This document shows positions 1 to 8,181 of a stretch of DNA of 30,019 nt, in pieces; the first letter of the stretch is position 1, and each line of letters opens with the position of its first letter. Source of the DNA: UBA2287 sp964479665 (lineage in GTDB: Bacteria; Bacteroidota; Bacteroidia; Bacteroidales; Tenuifilaceae); assembly GCA_964479665.1 (NCBI GenBank), contig CAYZNN010000033.1, positions 1 through 30,019 on the forward strand, in the 5' to 3' direction. The notes beneath the pieces are model-generated. The model did no database searches, was not told where the DNA came from, and saw only the letters and a program-made list of their open reading frames with translations. The translations under genes were made by a program, and so were the position numbers.

Positions 1-218
1 TGGGATACAAAACGACTTCCCTCCCTTTTTAAACGTTTAGGACGCAATTGATTTTACATTTATCTCCTAATGGTTATCGGGATTGCTTTTTGCGGTTTCT
101 TTAATGTAAAACTTGCCTGCTGCAAGCAGGTGCAAAACTAAAAATGCTAAATGAAAAACAGAAGAGCCACCCAACGTTGTTTCAAACTGAGAGCCTATGC
201 ATAACAGGGAACTTTAGA
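1..218. other. Intergenic left edge, no gene seen
   Basis: No plausible coding frame, tRNA or rRNA is visible here. The only local structure is a weak imperfect stem around 112-135 (TTGCCTGC facing GCAGGTGCAA with a two-base bulge), not followed by a T-run. It could hold the 3' end of transcription for the minus-strand gene at 219-794 or a promoter for a gene left of the window. Confidence 0.5.
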
Positions 219-794
219 CTATAGGTATTGGAAGCGAAACCCTACTGAGGGGAGCAAGTAGTTGAACGAATTTGAAATACTATGATTATATCGAGCTTCA
301 ACAAAAAAGGCCAAACCAAAATTGGTATGTCTTGTTATTCTGGCACCAAAAACATACCATTCTAATCCAAACCTGGCTGTTGCGTCGGTATCGATTTGAA
401 TGTCTCCTTCCAAATTTCTTTGTCCGCCTTCGACTCCTAATCCTAAGTAAGGCCTTGAATCGATAGGATAAAAGGGAAGATACCAAAGAACAGTTGCACC
501 AGCCCTTATACCCCCATTTTGCCAAAAAGCATTCTGCTTCGCTATAATTTTGCTAAAAAGAACGCCCTCCTGAGAGGCATGCAATTTGAGAGCAACAGCC
601 TTACGAAAACGACAAACATCTCTGAATTTATATAGTGAAACATGTAAGCCTGATGGCTCGCCTATATTTAGTCCATGACCAAAGCGCGCTCGCCTTTCAG
701 TGGCTTGCTTCATTTCGAGCATAGAATAGCGTTGAGCCAGAGTTGAATTACCAACTCCTAGGAAAATCGTAATTAGTAAAATAGTCCGAAACAT
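219..794 (-). CDS. Small outer-membrane beta-barrel-like protein
   Basis: A 191-residue protein with an ATG start. Residues 1-20 form a typical Sec signal peptide (hydrophobic ILLITIFLGVG core, cleavage probably after LAQ at 19-21). The rest is a series of short alternating strands with Gly and aromatic residues, such as the segment GLGVEGGQRNLEGD and the final PSVGFRFQYL. Ending in an aromatic/hydrophobic strand is the usual outer-membrane barrel C-terminal signature. The IGEPSGLHVSLYKF segment near residues 44-57 resembles the 'G-P-T/S-G-L' strand found in many Bacteroidota barrel proteins. I infer an 8-strand-like outer-membrane or periplasmic barrel of unknown function. It is transcribed away from the flavoprotein gene at 884. 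No catalytic residues can be proposed. Confidence 0.7.
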   Translation of the reverse strand: MFRTILLITIFLGVGNSTLAQRYSMLEMKQATERRARFGHGLNIGEPSGLHVSLYKFRDVCRFRKAVALKLHASQEGVLFSKIIAKQNAFWQNGGIRAGATVLWYLPFYPIDSRPYLGLGVEGGQRNLEGDIQIDTDATARFGLEWYVFGARITRHTNFGLAFFVEARYNHSISNSFNYLLPSVGFRFQYL

Positions 795-883
795 AGAAAT
801 AAGGTTTGTACTAAGTTAGCAAAATATTGATTTGCTGAACCATTTACTATTTATTTGGTTTTATCTAGCAAATATATCGAAAT

Positions 884-1546
884 GTGAAAACCTGGAATGA
901 TGTAAAATATTCGACTTTACCTATTATAAGCAATACGCAAATAGCCGATGGCGCTTACCTTCTGTTGTTTAAACGGAACTTTAACTTTTTGGCGGGACAT
1001 GTAATAGCTCTGGGTGTTACACCAACAATTGCTCCTCGCCTATACAGCATTGCAAGTGGTGAAAGCGACGAGCTTATTGAAATTTTATATTCCGAAAAAT
1101 TGGACGGGTCGCTCACCCCAATGCTTTCTCTGTTGAAGCCTGGCGACAGGCTTATGGTTTCGGAGCCATTTGGTACATTTACACAAACCTCTAAATCGGC
1201 TGTTTACATTGCTGCTGGCACTGGTATTGCACCATTTATGTCGCGAATACGATCGGCCAAGGCCGAAAACCCTACGGTTATTCATGGGGCTAGCTATCCC
1301 GAATTTTTTTACTATGGTATGGAACTTGAAAATTTTGGGAGAAACTACATTCGCTGCTGCTCACGATGTAGCAACGAACAGCTGTTTCAGGGACGGGTAA
1401 CCGATTACGTAAAGCAGTGGAGCAACCTCGAACCCAAGAAAAAGTACTACCTTTGCGGCGGCGCCGAAATGGTTGTTGAAACACGCGATGCTCTTATTGC
1501 CAAGGGCGTACCATTCGCAAACATTAACGCTGAAATTTATTTTTAG
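884..1546 (+). CDS. Ferredoxin-NADP reductase-like FAD/NAD(P) oxidoreductase
   Basis: A 220-residue protein of the ferredoxin-NADP+ reductase (FNR) family, which moves electrons between NAD(P)H and a one-electron carrier through FAD. Visible motifs are PRLYSIAS (residues 51-58, the R-x-Y-S flavin motif), an FGTF segment near 96-99, AAGTGIAPF (110-118, nucleotide-binding glycine motif) and YLCGGAEM (189-196), where the C-G-G is the usual NADP-site motif. It ends in Tyr-Phe; a C-terminal aromatic stacks on FAD in many relatives. The length is short for the family (usually 240-300), so the N-terminal FAD barrel is compact. The start must be GTG at 884, because the ATG overlapping it (882) runs straight into TGA. 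The physiological partner is not shown by context; no ferredoxin or flavodoxin gene is adjacent. Confidence 0.85.
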   Translation: MKTWNDVKYSTLPIISNTQIADGAYLLLFKRNFNFLAGHVIALGVTPTIAPRLYSIASGESDELIEILYSEKLDGSLTPMLSLLKPGDRLMVSEPFGTFTQTSKSAVYIAAGTGIAPFMSRIRSAKAENPTVIHGASYPEFFYYGMELENFGRNYIRCCSRCSNEQLFQGRVTDYVKQWSNLEPKKKYYLCGGAEMVVETRDALIAKGVPFANINAEIYF

Positions 1547-1550
1547 TTTT

Positions 1551-1630
1551 AACCGCAAAGCCGCTAAGGCGCAATTTTATCAAAATTTATTGTCATTGTA
1601 CTCTATCTATGTGTCTTAGCGTTTAATAAA
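1551..1630. repeat. Dispersed palindromic repeat, copy 1 (degenerate)
   Basis: Left arm AACCGCAAAGCCGCTAAGG at 1551-1569 and a worn right arm around 1611-1625 (TGTCTTAGCGTTT). It lies directly after the stop codon of the flavoprotein gene and before rlmN. It belongs to the same family as the elements at 4831, 23084 and 26716. It may act as a transcription end or mRNA-stabilising stem, but that is inference. Confidence 0.6.
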
Positions 1631-1640
1631 AATTGAATAA

Positions 1641-2669
1641 ATGTCGAAACCAGCCCTATTCGGTCTTACCCTTAACGAACTAATTGGCCTAGCCAAGGAG
1701 GAAAAACTTCCTGGTTTTGCTGCTAAGCAAATCTCGGAATGGCTTTATAAAAAGGAAATTACGTCATTCGACGAAATGACCAACCTTTCTCTTAAGGCGC
1801 GAGAGCAACTGAAGGAGAAGTACGACTTTGGCCTTTCGCAGCCTGCAAAGGTTACCGAGTCGACCGATGGAACAAAAAAGTACCTTTTTAAAACTTACAA
1901 TCTCAAGTTTGTCGAAGCGGCCTATATTCCCGAAGCTGACCGGGCAACGCTTTGCGTATCGAGTCAGGTTGGCTGCAAAATGGGTTGCCTTTTCTGCATG
2001 ACTGGCAAACAGGGCTTTCAGGGTCATCTTAGTGCTGGCGAAATCATTAATCAGCTGCGAAGTATTTCCGAGTGGAAAAATATAACCAACATTGTATACA
2101 TGGGAATGGGCGAGCCATTCGATAATTTAGATAACGTACACAGGTCGCTCGAAATATTAACATCCGACTGGGGAATGGCCATGAGTCCGAAGCGCATTAC
2201 CGTGTCGACCATTGGTGTAACTCCGGGAATGCGGCAATTTTTGGAGCAAAGTAAATGCCACCTGGCGGTGAGTTTGCATACGCCCTTCGATGAGGAGCGC
2301 CGAATGCTTATGCCCGTCCAAAATGTTTACCCTATTGAGGAGGTTATTAAGGAGATTCGCAAATTCGACTTCACCGGGCAGCGCCGTGTGTCGTTCGAGT
2401 ACATAATGTTCGATGGCCTTAACGATTCGCCTAAACATGTAAAGGGAATGTCGCGATTGCTGAGCGGGTTGGAGTGCCGAGTTAACCTTATTCGATTCCA
2501 TTCCATTCCAGACACTCCGCTAAACGGAACGCCAGAGGAAAGAATGACTGAATTTCGTAATGCGCTAACCGCCAAAGGAGTTTTCACTACCATTAGGGCT
2601 TCGCGCGGTGAAGATATTCAAGCCGCCTGCGGGTTACTTTCTACAAAGGAAAACATAAAGAAAGGGTAG
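1641..2669 (+). CDS. rlmN: Dual-specificity 23S rRNA/tRNA adenine-C2 methyltransferase RlmN
   Basis: A 342-residue radical-SAM enzyme that makes 2-methyladenosine at 23S rRNA A2503 and at tRNA A37. The radical-SAM cluster motif CxxxCxxC is Cys112, Cys116 and Cys119 (GCKMGCLFC). The two further cysteines needed for the methyl-Cys mechanism are present: Cys105 in TLCVSSQVGC, corresponding to E. coli Cys118, and Cys330 in DIQAACGLL, corresponding to Cys355. The GMGEP motif (residues about 155-159) is the SAM-contacting loop. Length is normal for the family. Start is ATG, 11 bases after the degenerate repeat. It sits upstream of rplU but separated from it by an independent promoter. The presence of all five cysteines makes RlmN far more likely than Cfr. 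No sign of transfer. Confidence 0.97.
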   Translation: MSKPALFGLTLNELIGLAKEEKLPGFAAKQISEWLYKKEITSFDEMTNLSLKAREQLKEKYDFGLSQPAKVTESTDGTKKYLFKTYNLKFVEAAYIPEADRATLCVSSQVGCKMGCLFCMTGKQGFQGHLSAGEIINQLRSISEWKNITNIVYMGMGEPFDNLDNVHRSLEILTSDWGMAMSPKRITVSTIGVTPGMRQFLEQSKCHLAVSLHTPFDEERRMLMPVQNVYPIEEVIKEIRKFDFTGQRRVSFEYIMFDGLNDSPKHVKGMSRLLSGLECRVNLIRFHSIPDTPLNGTPEERMTEFRNALTAKGVFTTIRASRGEDIQAACGLLSTKENIKKG

Positions 2670-2716
2670 TTTGCTAGTTCATTTTCAATATTTTTTATTT
2701 TTTTTCTCTCGAAATA

Positions 2717-2747
2717 TTTGTCGTTAAATTTAACTTTGCTACTTTTG
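2717..2747 (+). promoter_or_regulatory. Bacteroidota-type promoter of rplU-rpmA
   Basis: TTTG at 2717-2720 and TACTTTTG at 2740-2747 match the Bacteroidota sigma-ABfr consensus (-33 TTTG, -7 TAnnTTTG) with a 19-base spacer. Transcription would start near 2754, leaving a leader of about 35 bases. A short near-palindrome, GTGTTGAACAC, lies in this leader at 2760-2770. This is the best full promoter match in the window. Confidence 0.75.
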
Positions 2748-2788
2748 CAAGCCCAAAAAGTGTTGAACACAATAAATATTATAAATAA

Positions 2789-3100
2789 ATGTACGCTATT
2801 GTAGACATTGCAGGACAGCAGTTTAAGGTGCAGAAAGATCAGAAGATCTACGTTCATCGCCTGGAAGGTGAGGAAGGCGCCATGGTCGATTTCGACAAAG
2901 TACTGCTTGTGGATAATGAGGGAAAAGTTCAGATTGGAACACCCTCCATTGAGAACGCTAAAGTGTCGGCCACCATACTTGGCCACATGAAAGGCGACAA
3001 AGTAATTATCTTCAAGAAGAAGAGACGTAAGGGCTATAAGGTAAAGAGAGGACATCGTCAGAGCTTTACTCAAATTAAAGTAAACGAAATAGTAGCTTAA
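2789..3100 (+). CDS. rplU: 50S ribosomal protein L21
   Basis: A 103-residue bL21. The N-terminus MYAIVDIAGQQFKVQ is the family signature, and the C-terminal part carries the basic KKKRRKGYKVKRGHRQ stretch (about residues 76-92) that binds 23S rRNA domain II. Length is exactly as expected. It is followed by rpmA after 19 bases, the conserved L21-L27 operon, and preceded by a strong promoter at 2717-2747. The usual third partner obgE is not next to it; serS follows instead, after a terminator. Confidence 0.98.
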   Translation: MYAIVDIAGQQFKVQKDQKIYVHRLEGEEGAMVDFDKVLLVDNEGKVQIGTPSIENAKVSATILGHMKGDKVIIFKKKRRKGYKVKRGHRQSFTQIKVNEIVA

Positions 3101-3119
3101 CAATATAAATTTTTGAGCA

Positions 3120-3380
3120 ATGGCACATAAAAAAGGTGTTGGTAGTTCGCGTAACGGTAGAGAATCAGAAAGCAAACGATTAGGCGTTAAGTTATTCGGC
3201 GGCCAAGTTTGCAAGGCTGGAAATATTATAGTGCGCCAAAGGGGAACTAAGCACAACCCTGGTAAAAATGTTGGTCTTGGTAAAGATCATACCCTTTTTG
3301 CTTTGGTTGACGGAGTTGTTGCATTCCAAAAGAAAGCTGAAAACAAGTCGTACGTTTCCGTTATTCCCGCCGAGAACTAG
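3120..3380 (+). CDS. rpmA: 50S ribosomal protein L27
   Basis: An 86-residue bL27, positioned near the peptidyl-transferase centre. The start MAHKKGVGSSRNGRES puts the mature N-terminal arm right after the initiator Met, so there is no Firmicutes-like cleavable N-terminal extension. The RLGVKLFGGQ and GNIIVRQRGT blocks are typical. It is the second gene of the rplU-rpmA operon and is followed by an intrinsic terminator at 3407-3455. Confidence 0.98.
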   Translation: MAHKKGVGSSRNGRESESKRLGVKLFGGQVCKAGNIIVRQRGTKHNPGKNVGLGKDHTLFALVDGVVAFQKKAENKSYVSVIPAEN

Positions 3381-3406
3381 TACCATACCACTTTACAATT
3401 TTAAAT

Positions 3407-3455
3407 CTCCTGTGGGTGCACTACTAGCGGTGCCGATACAGGAGTTTTTCTTTTT
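3407..3455 (+). terminator. Intrinsic terminator after rpmA
   Basis: CTCCTGT (3407-3413) pairs with ACAGGAG (3438-3444), followed at once by TTTTTCTTTTT (3445-3455). The loop is large (24 bases). It ends the rplU-rpmA unit and leaves 15 bases before serS, so serS depends on readthrough or on a promoter I cannot see. Confidence 0.65.
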
Positions 3456-3470
3456 AAACCATTCCGATCT

Positions 3471-4745
3471 ATGTTAACACTAAGGCAAATTCGCGAGAGC
3501 AAAGCTGAAGTTATTGAACGTCTTGCAATAAAAAATTTCGATGCCAATCATTTGGTTGAAAAAATTATTGCGCTTGACGACGAAAGGAAAGCCATACAGG
3601 TTAAACTCGACCATAATCTGGCCGAACAGAACTCTATTGCCAAGATGGTTGGTAACCTTTTTAAAGAGGGGAAAACCGAAGAGGCAAATGCTGCAAAGCA
3701 ACGGGTAGCCGACCTGAAAGAGGATTCGAAAACTCTCGGACGGCAATTTGCCAACAAGGAAAAGGTGCTTAACGAAACGCTGGTTCTGCTTCCAAATATG
3801 CCTCACGTATCGGTTACAAAGGGAAAAACACCTGCCGAAAACGTTGAGGTTCGTTCGGGCGGGGTAATGCCAAAACTTAACGACAAGGCTCTTCCCCATT
3901 GGGATTTAGCAAAAATGTACGACATAATCGACTTTGAACTTGGTGTTAAAATTACGGGCAGTGGTTTCCCTGTTTACAAGGGGAAAGGTGCAAAGCTGCA
4001 ACGTGCGCTGATAAACTTTTTCCTTGACCAAAACGTGGATGCTGGTTACGGCGAGGTTATGCCTCCGCTCATGGTTAATGCCGACTCGGCCTATGGCACT
4101 GGACAACTTCCCGATAAGGAGGGCCAAATGTACTACGTTAACGCCGACGATTTCTACTTAATTCCAACCGCTGAAGTGCCTGTTACCAATATTTTTAGAG
4201 ATGTAATTGTACAGGCTTCGAGTTTACCTATACGATTAACTGCATATACACCCTGCTTCCGCCGCGAAGCGGGTTCGTACGGCAAGGATGTCAGGGGCTT
4301 AAACCGTCTGCACCAATTCGATAAGGTGGAAATTGTTCAGGTTCAGCACCCCGACCGCTCGTACCAAAGCCTAGAGGAAATGGTTGCCCACGTTGAAGGG
4401 ATATTAAATAAACTTGAACTGCCATACCGCATAGTACAACTTTGTGGAGGCGATATGAGCTTTGCATCGGCGCTAACATACGACTTTGAGGTATACTCTG
4501 CTGCGCAGCAGAAATGGCTGGAAGTTAGCTCGGTGTCGAACTTCGAGTCGTTTCAGGCAAATCGTCTAATGCTTCGCTATAAAGAAGAGGGCGACAAGAA
4601 GAGTCAACTGGCGCATACACTTAATGGCAGCTCGTTGGCATTGCCACGAATAGTAGCTTCGCTTCTCGAGAATAATCAGGTTGATGGGGGCATTCGAATT
4701 CCAAAGGCGCTTCAGAGTTACTGCGGATTTGAAATGATTGACTAA
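3471..4745 (+). CDS. serS: Serine--tRNA ligase
   Basis: A 424-residue class II aminoacyl-tRNA synthetase that charges tRNA-Ser (and tRNA-Sec in other organisms). The N-terminal region, residues about 25-105, is the charged antiparallel coiled coil that grips the long variable arm. The catalytic core follows: FYLIPTAEVPVTN (TAE serine loop), motif 2 CFRREAGSYGKDVRGLNRLH, and motif 3 near the end with AHTLNGSSLALPR. The length matches the family. The ATG start follows the rpmA terminator directly, and a strong terminator lies 27 bases past the stop. No anomaly seen. Confidence 0.98.
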   Translation: MLTLRQIRESKAEVIERLAIKNFDANHLVEKIIALDDERKAIQVKLDHNLAEQNSIAKMVGNLFKEGKTEEANAAKQRVADLKEDSKTLGRQFANKEKVLNETLVLLPNMPHVSVTKGKTPAENVEVRSGGVMPKLNDKALPHWDLAKMYDIIDFELGVKITGSGFPVYKGKGAKLQRALINFFLDQNVDAGYGEVMPPLMVNADSAYGTGQLPDKEGQMYYVNADDFYLIPTAEVPVTNIFRDVIVQASSLPIRLTAYTPCFRREAGSYGKDVRGLNRLHQFDKVEIVQVQHPDRSYQSLEEMVAHVEGILNKLELPYRIVQLCGGDMSFASALTYDFEVYSAAQQKWLEVSSVSNFESFQANRLMLRYKEEGDKKSQLAHTLNGSSLALPRIVASLLENNQVDGGIRIPKALQSYCGFEMID

Positions 4746-4771
4746 AAAAGAAGAAATATTTAACCAGCTAT

Positions 4772-4805
4772 AGACCCATCAGCAATATGTTGGGTCTTTT
4801 TTTTT
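4772..4805 (+). terminator. Intrinsic terminator after serS
   Basis: AGACCCA (4772-4778) pairs with TGGGTCT (4791-4797) around a 12-base loop, followed by an uninterrupted T-run ending at 4805. This is the cleanest rho-independent terminator in the window. Confidence 0.85.
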
Positions 4806-4830
4806 CTTAGAGGCTATATTAAAGTGCCTT

Positions 4831-4936
4831 TTAACCGCAAAGTCCACAGAGAAAAAGCAAAGTGTTGCAAAGCACATACTCACGCAAGCTGAACTTTGTG
4901 CTCTTAGCGTAAAACTTAGCCATCTTTGCGGTAATT
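4831..4936. repeat. Dispersed palindromic repeat, copy 2
   Basis: Left arm begins TTAACCGCAAAGTCCACAGAG (4831 onward) and the right arm ends CTTTGCGGTAA near 4925-4935, with inner CTTTGTGCTCTTAGCG in between. The arms form a long, imperfect palindrome of the 'accgcaaag ... ctttgcggt' type between serS and the EamA gene. No coding potential. Confidence 0.7.
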
Positions 4937-5012
4937 TTTTTCAACTTTCAAGACATCCCATGATTATAGGAGATTATAACTACTTTTGAGCAAATTAAAA
5001 CCAGGGTTTCGA

Positions 5013-5921
5013 ATGAACTCAAACAAACTTTCATACCTTTTTGCCGGTTTAACCATACTTTTTTGGGGTACTGCCGCCACTGCATTTAAACTTACCCTGA
5101 ACCATTTTAACTATATGCAGCTTTTGGCTTGGGCCTCGCTCTTTTCTACTATTATTCTGTTTTTGGTAATTGTTTTAACGGGAAAAACGGCATCGCTCAA
5201 AACCATTCCGAGAATTGAACTGTATCGCTCGGCGATCCTTGGCTTTACAAATCCCTTTGCTTATTACCTTATTCTTTTCAAAGCCTACGAGTTGCTTCCG
5301 GCTCAGATTGCCCAACCACTAAATTTTGTATGGCCCTTGGTTCTGGTATTGCTTTCTGTTCCTTTGCTAAAGCAAAAAATATCGTCAAGAGGTTTTCTGG
5401 CTCTGGGAGCCAGTTTTATTGGGGTTGTACTTATATCATCGCAGGGTCAGTTGAATGTTTTTTCGAATACAAACCCTCTCGGGGTTGGCCTTGCCCTTTT
5501 TAGTTCAATTATATGGGCATTGTATTGGATATTGAATTTGAAATCGAAGCGTCTCGATTCGGAAGCTAGGCTTTTTCTTAACTTCCTCTTTGCTACAATA
5601 ATGGCGTTTGCTCTCGGAAGTTTTTTTTCCCCAGATTTTTGGGATTTGAATATAGGTGGAATACTTGGCTCGCTTTATGTTGGATGCTTCGAAATGGGCT
5701 TGGCCTTCGTGTTTTGGCTCAAGGCTCTAAGCCTCGCTTCAAGCACAGCTCGAATAAGCAACACCATTTACTTGGTGCCGTTCCTATCGCTTATGGTAAT
5801 TAATTCAGTACTAAAAGAAACTATTTACTGGACTACCATTGTTGGGCTTGCAATTATTGTGGCCAGTATTGTTTTCCAGCAAATTGGGAAAAGGGACTCA
5901 GCTACAATAAAAGAAAACTAA
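5013..5921 (+). CDS. EamA/DMT-family transporter
   Basis: A 302-residue polytopic membrane protein of the drug/metabolite transporter superfamily, with about ten hydrophobic segments arranged as two EamA repeats. The first repeat opens with LSYLFAGLTILFWGTAATAFK, and the second begins near residue 160 with GVGLALFSSIIWALYWILN. Family members export amino acids, metabolites or drugs; the substrate cannot be read from sequence. I place the start at the ATG at 5013 because the upstream TTG at 4986 only adds nine hydrophilic residues ahead of the first membrane segment, whereas MNSNKLSYLF is a normal cytoplasmic lead. It is a single-gene unit, flanked by the copy-2 repeat and by the promoter of the S41 lipoprotein. 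Confidence 0.9.
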   Translation: MNSNKLSYLFAGLTILFWGTAATAFKLTLNHFNYMQLLAWASLFSTIILFLVIVLTGKTASLKTIPRIELYRSAILGFTNPFAYYLILFKAYELLPAQIAQPLNFVWPLVLVLLSVPLLKQKISSRGFLALGASFIGVVLISSQGQLNVFSNTNPLGVGLALFSSIIWALYWILNLKSKRLDSEARLFLNFLFATIMAFALGSFFSPDFWDLNIGGILGSLYVGCFEMGLAFVFWLKALSLASSTARISNTIYLVPFLSLMVINSVLKETIYWTTIVGLAIIVASIVFQQIGKRDSATIKEN

Positions 5922-5960
5922 TTAATTGGTCAAATAATTAAATTACATTTAAGCAGCTAT

Positions 5961-5968
5961 TACCTTTG
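5961..5968 (+). promoter_or_regulatory. Promoter -7 box for the S41 lipoprotein gene
   Basis: TACCTTTG matches TAnnTTTG and ends 35 bases before the ATG at 6004. No clear TTTG is found at the -33 position, so only the -7 element is claimed. Confidence 0.5.
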
Positions 5969-6003
5969 AAAAATAATATTCTAATTACTAACCCTTTGTC
6001 AAC

Positions 6004-7260
6004 ATGAAATCATTTACTTTATTACTAATAAAATTTTTTGCTGTTAGCATATTTCTGACCAGTTGCCTTGGAGAGGAAGATAACCCCAATGCCTTTGCCA
6101 ACGAGGAACTTTACCAAATAATGGATCATTTTTACCTTTGGTATGAGCAAATGCCCAATGTGAATCCCAGCAATTACTCCAACCCTGTAGCACTTCTCGA
6201 AGATTTAAAATATAGAACCTACGACAAATGGAGCTATGTAACTACTCGCGAAATAATAAATTCATACTACCTCGAGGGCTCATACATTGGATTCGGATTT
6301 GGCTCGGCATTCGACCAGAGTGGCACCCTTTGGATTACCTACATATTTAAGAATTCCCCTTTAACTGGTATAGGGATTGGTAGAGGATGGCGAATAGTTT
6401 CTATTGATGGCATTGTTCCAACTGCTCAAAACATCAATCAATTGCTTGGATCTTCAACCGAAGGGCTGTCGCGCTTTTTCGAGTTTAGAGGCCCCAACAA
6501 CCAAATGATAAGTCGCACCCTAACGAAGCAGTCCATTACCATGAATACTGTTTTAAAGGATTCCGTATATTCTATAAACAGCATGAATGTTGGCTATGTT
6601 GCATTTAAAGGTTTTATTACCCCAAGCATTCAGGAATTGAATACTACTTTTTCAAAATTTGCAAACCAAAACGTAAGCGAACTTATTGTAGACCTGAGGT
6701 ATAATGGAGGTGGTGAGATGAAAGTGGCAGCCCATTTAGCAGGCCTAATTGCTGGGCAAGTTGCCAATAACCAGGTTTTTACAAGAACTATCAATAACAA
6801 CAAGAATCAGAACAGAAATATAGCCGACACTATAAAGTTGAAACCCAATTCAATTAACCTGAGCCGGGTAGTATTCATAACCACATCAGGAACAGCATCG
6901 GCAAGCGAATCGCTTATTAATGGGCTTAAACCATACATGGATGTTATTTTAGTTGGCAGCAAAACCCACGGAAAACCCGTGGGAATGTACTCTTTCGACT
7001 CGATAGAAAACCAATGGGTATACGTACCAATTTGTTTTTTCATAAACAACTCTCTCGGTCAGGGCTACTACTTTGAAGGGATTCCCGTAAATTTCAGTGC
7101 AGTTGATGATATTGCTTCTGATTTTGGTGAATTGAGTGAAGCTTCGCTAAATGCTGCTATTGGAGCGCTTGGAACAATAACCCCCGATAAGTTGGTACCA
7201 AGTATTCGAGCCAATTACCATCCAAAATTTGGCATAGAGCAAGAAATTGATGCTTGGTAG
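6004..7260 (+). CDS. Lipoprotein S41-family peptidase
   Basis: A 418-residue lipoprotein: the signal peptide ends in the lipobox LTSC with Cys21 as the acylation site, so the protein is membrane-anchored in the periplasm or at the outer membrane. Order of parts: an N-terminal helical segment (residues about 30-85, with YQIMDHFYLWYEQMP), a PDZ-like region (about 95-165, GIGIGRGWRIVSIDGI) and the S41 catalytic core (about 195-375). The Ser/Lys dyad is intact: Ser299 in TASASE and Lys324 in THGKPVG, with the 25-residue spacing known from carboxyl-terminal processing proteases. The Bacteroidota subgroup is distinct from Prc/CtpA, and natural substrates are unknown. Its stop is 6 bases before ruvC, so it may be co-transcribed with it. 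Two further S41 genes occur in this window. Confidence 0.92.
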   Translation: MKSFTLLLIKFFAVSIFLTSCLGEEDNPNAFANEELYQIMDHFYLWYEQMPNVNPSNYSNPVALLEDLKYRTYDKWSYVTTREIINSYYLEGSYIGFGFGSAFDQSGTLWITYIFKNSPLTGIGIGRGWRIVSIDGIVPTAQNINQLLGSSTEGLSRFFEFRGPNNQMISRTLTKQSITMNTVLKDSVYSINSMNVGYVAFKGFITPSIQELNTTFSKFANQNVSELIVDLRYNGGGEMKVAAHLAGLIAGQVANNQVFTRTINNNKNQNRNIADTIKLKPNSINLSRVVFITTSGTASASESLINGLKPYMDVILVGSKTHGKPVGMYSFDSIENQWVYVPICFFINNSLGQGYYFEGIPVNFSAVDDIASDFGELSEASLNAAIGALGTITPDKLVPSIRANYHPKFGIEQEIDAW

Positions 7261-7266
7261 ACCAGA

Positions 7267-7842
7267 ATGAACACAAGCGCTCCTAAGTTTGAAAAAATAA
7301 TTCTGGGCATCGATCCGGGTACTACCCTTTTGGGGTACGGTGTTATTCGTTGCACCGGTAAAAACAACATAGAACTTATTGTACTTGGTGTTATTGAGCT
7401 AAAAAAGTATACTGATCACTACCTAAAACTGAAGGCTATATACGAAAGGGTTCAGCAGCTGGTTGAGCAGTACCTACCCGATGAAGTAGCTATAGAATCT
7501 CCATTTTTCGGAAAGAATGTTCAGAGCATGCTTAAGCTGGGGCGTGCCCAAGGGGTTGCCATGGCAGCTGCCCTTTCGCGGTCAGTACCTATTTTTGAAT
7601 ATGCCCCACGAAAAATCAAACTATCTATAACAGGGCAAGGCAATGCATCAAAGGAGCAGGTTGCTGCAATGCTTCAAAGCATTTTGGAAATTAAGGACTT
7701 TCAACAAAAGCACCTCGATGCTACCGACGGGCTGGCGGCTGCTGTTTGTCACCACTACCAGAGTTCACAAACAGTTACCGTAAGCAAGGCCAAGAGCTGG
7801 AGCGAGTACATTAAGAACAACCCAACAAGGCTAAAGCAATAG
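7267..7842 (+). CDS. ruvC: Crossover junction endodeoxyribonuclease RuvC
   Basis: A 191-residue Holliday junction resolvase. The four acidic catalytic residues are visible: Asp16 in LGIDPGTTLLGYG, Glu77 in VAIESPFF, and Asp151 and Asp154 in HLDATDGLAAA. The FFGKNVQSMLKLGRAQGVA block is family-typical. Length is slightly above the E. coli protein, with a hydrophilic C-terminal tail. It works with RuvAB during recombinational repair; ruvA and ruvB are not in the window, which is usual for Bacteroidota. The gene starts 6 bases after the S41 lipoprotein gene and precedes a small membrane protein gene and mutL, so repair genes are grouped here. Confidence 0.97.
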   Translation: MNTSAPKFEKIILGIDPGTTLLGYGVIRCTGKNNIELIVLGVIELKKYTDHYLKLKAIYERVQQLVEQYLPDEVAIESPFFGKNVQSMLKLGRAQGVAMAAALSRSVPIFEYAPRKIKLSITGQGNASKEQVAAMLQSILEIKDFQQKHLDATDGLAAAVCHHYQSSQTVTVSKAKSWSEYIKNNPTRLKQ

Positions 7843-7861
7843 CTATTTCGTGCTTTGTTGC

Positions 7862-7869
7862 TATATTTG
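7862..7869 (+). promoter_or_regulatory. Possible -7 box before the 92-aa protein and mutL
   Basis: TATATTTG fits TAnnTTTG and lies 23 bases upstream of the ATG at 7893. No -33 element at proper spacing. It could let the small membrane protein and mutL be expressed independently of ruvC. Confidence 0.45.
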
Positions 7870-7892
7870 ACGAATTATTAAAGCGAACGAGT

Positions 7893-8171
7893 ATGGGAAT
7901 GATCAGTTTTTTCAGAATACCCAAGCCCAAACGATTCAATTACAGACCCGTTTTTTACGATGCCCGCAAGGAGGCACTTAGGGAACGTGAACAACAAATA
8001 AAGCAGGAATTGGGACTTGCCGACGATACCGTAGCTCGGATATCCAACATAAAGGGACGCTTCCGCAGCCAAATGAAAAAAAACAAGGAACTTCAGGTGA
8101 AGTCGAACATTCGTTTGCTACTCATTCTTGCAGCACTTCTTGTTGCTGCCTACCTAATTTTTTACCGATAG
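7893..8171 (+). CDS. Small conserved tail-anchored membrane protein
   Basis: A 92-residue protein with no recognised enzymatic domain. The N-terminal part is basic and aromatic (FFRIPKPKRFNYRPVFYD, residues 6-23), followed by a charged helix with coiled-coil character (about 24-66, rich in Glu, Lys, Arg). A single hydrophobic segment, residues about 74-90 (LLLILAALLVAAYLIF), lies at the very C-terminus. It would be a tail-anchored inner-membrane protein with its charged domain in the cytoplasm. I recall similar small ORFs near ruvC/mutL-type genes in Bacteroidota, but cannot name a family. It stands 50 bases after ruvC and 10 bases before mutL, so it is very likely co-transcribed with mutL. 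Function unknown. Confidence 0.8.
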   Translation: MGMISFFRIPKPKRFNYRPVFYDARKEALREREQQIKQELGLADDTVARISNIKGRFRSQMKKNKELQVKSNIRLLLILAALLVAAYLIFYR

Positions 8172-8181
8172 CCATTGCACT

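Noticed and set aside
112..135. Hairpin-like TTGCCTGC ... GCAGGTGCAA
   Set aside because: Needs a bulge, has no T-run and no clear relation to a gene end; kept only as a note in the intergenic entry.
2618..3256. 212-residue minus-strand reading frame across rlmN end, rplU and rpmA
   Set aside because: It lies antisense to two ribosomal protein genes with certain identity, has no recognisable domain, and would have its start within rpmA.
5922..5945. AT-rich inverted repeat after the EamA gene (TTAATT facing AATTAA)
   Set aside because: Made only of A and T in an AT-rich gap, so it is expected by chance and too weak to be called a terminator.
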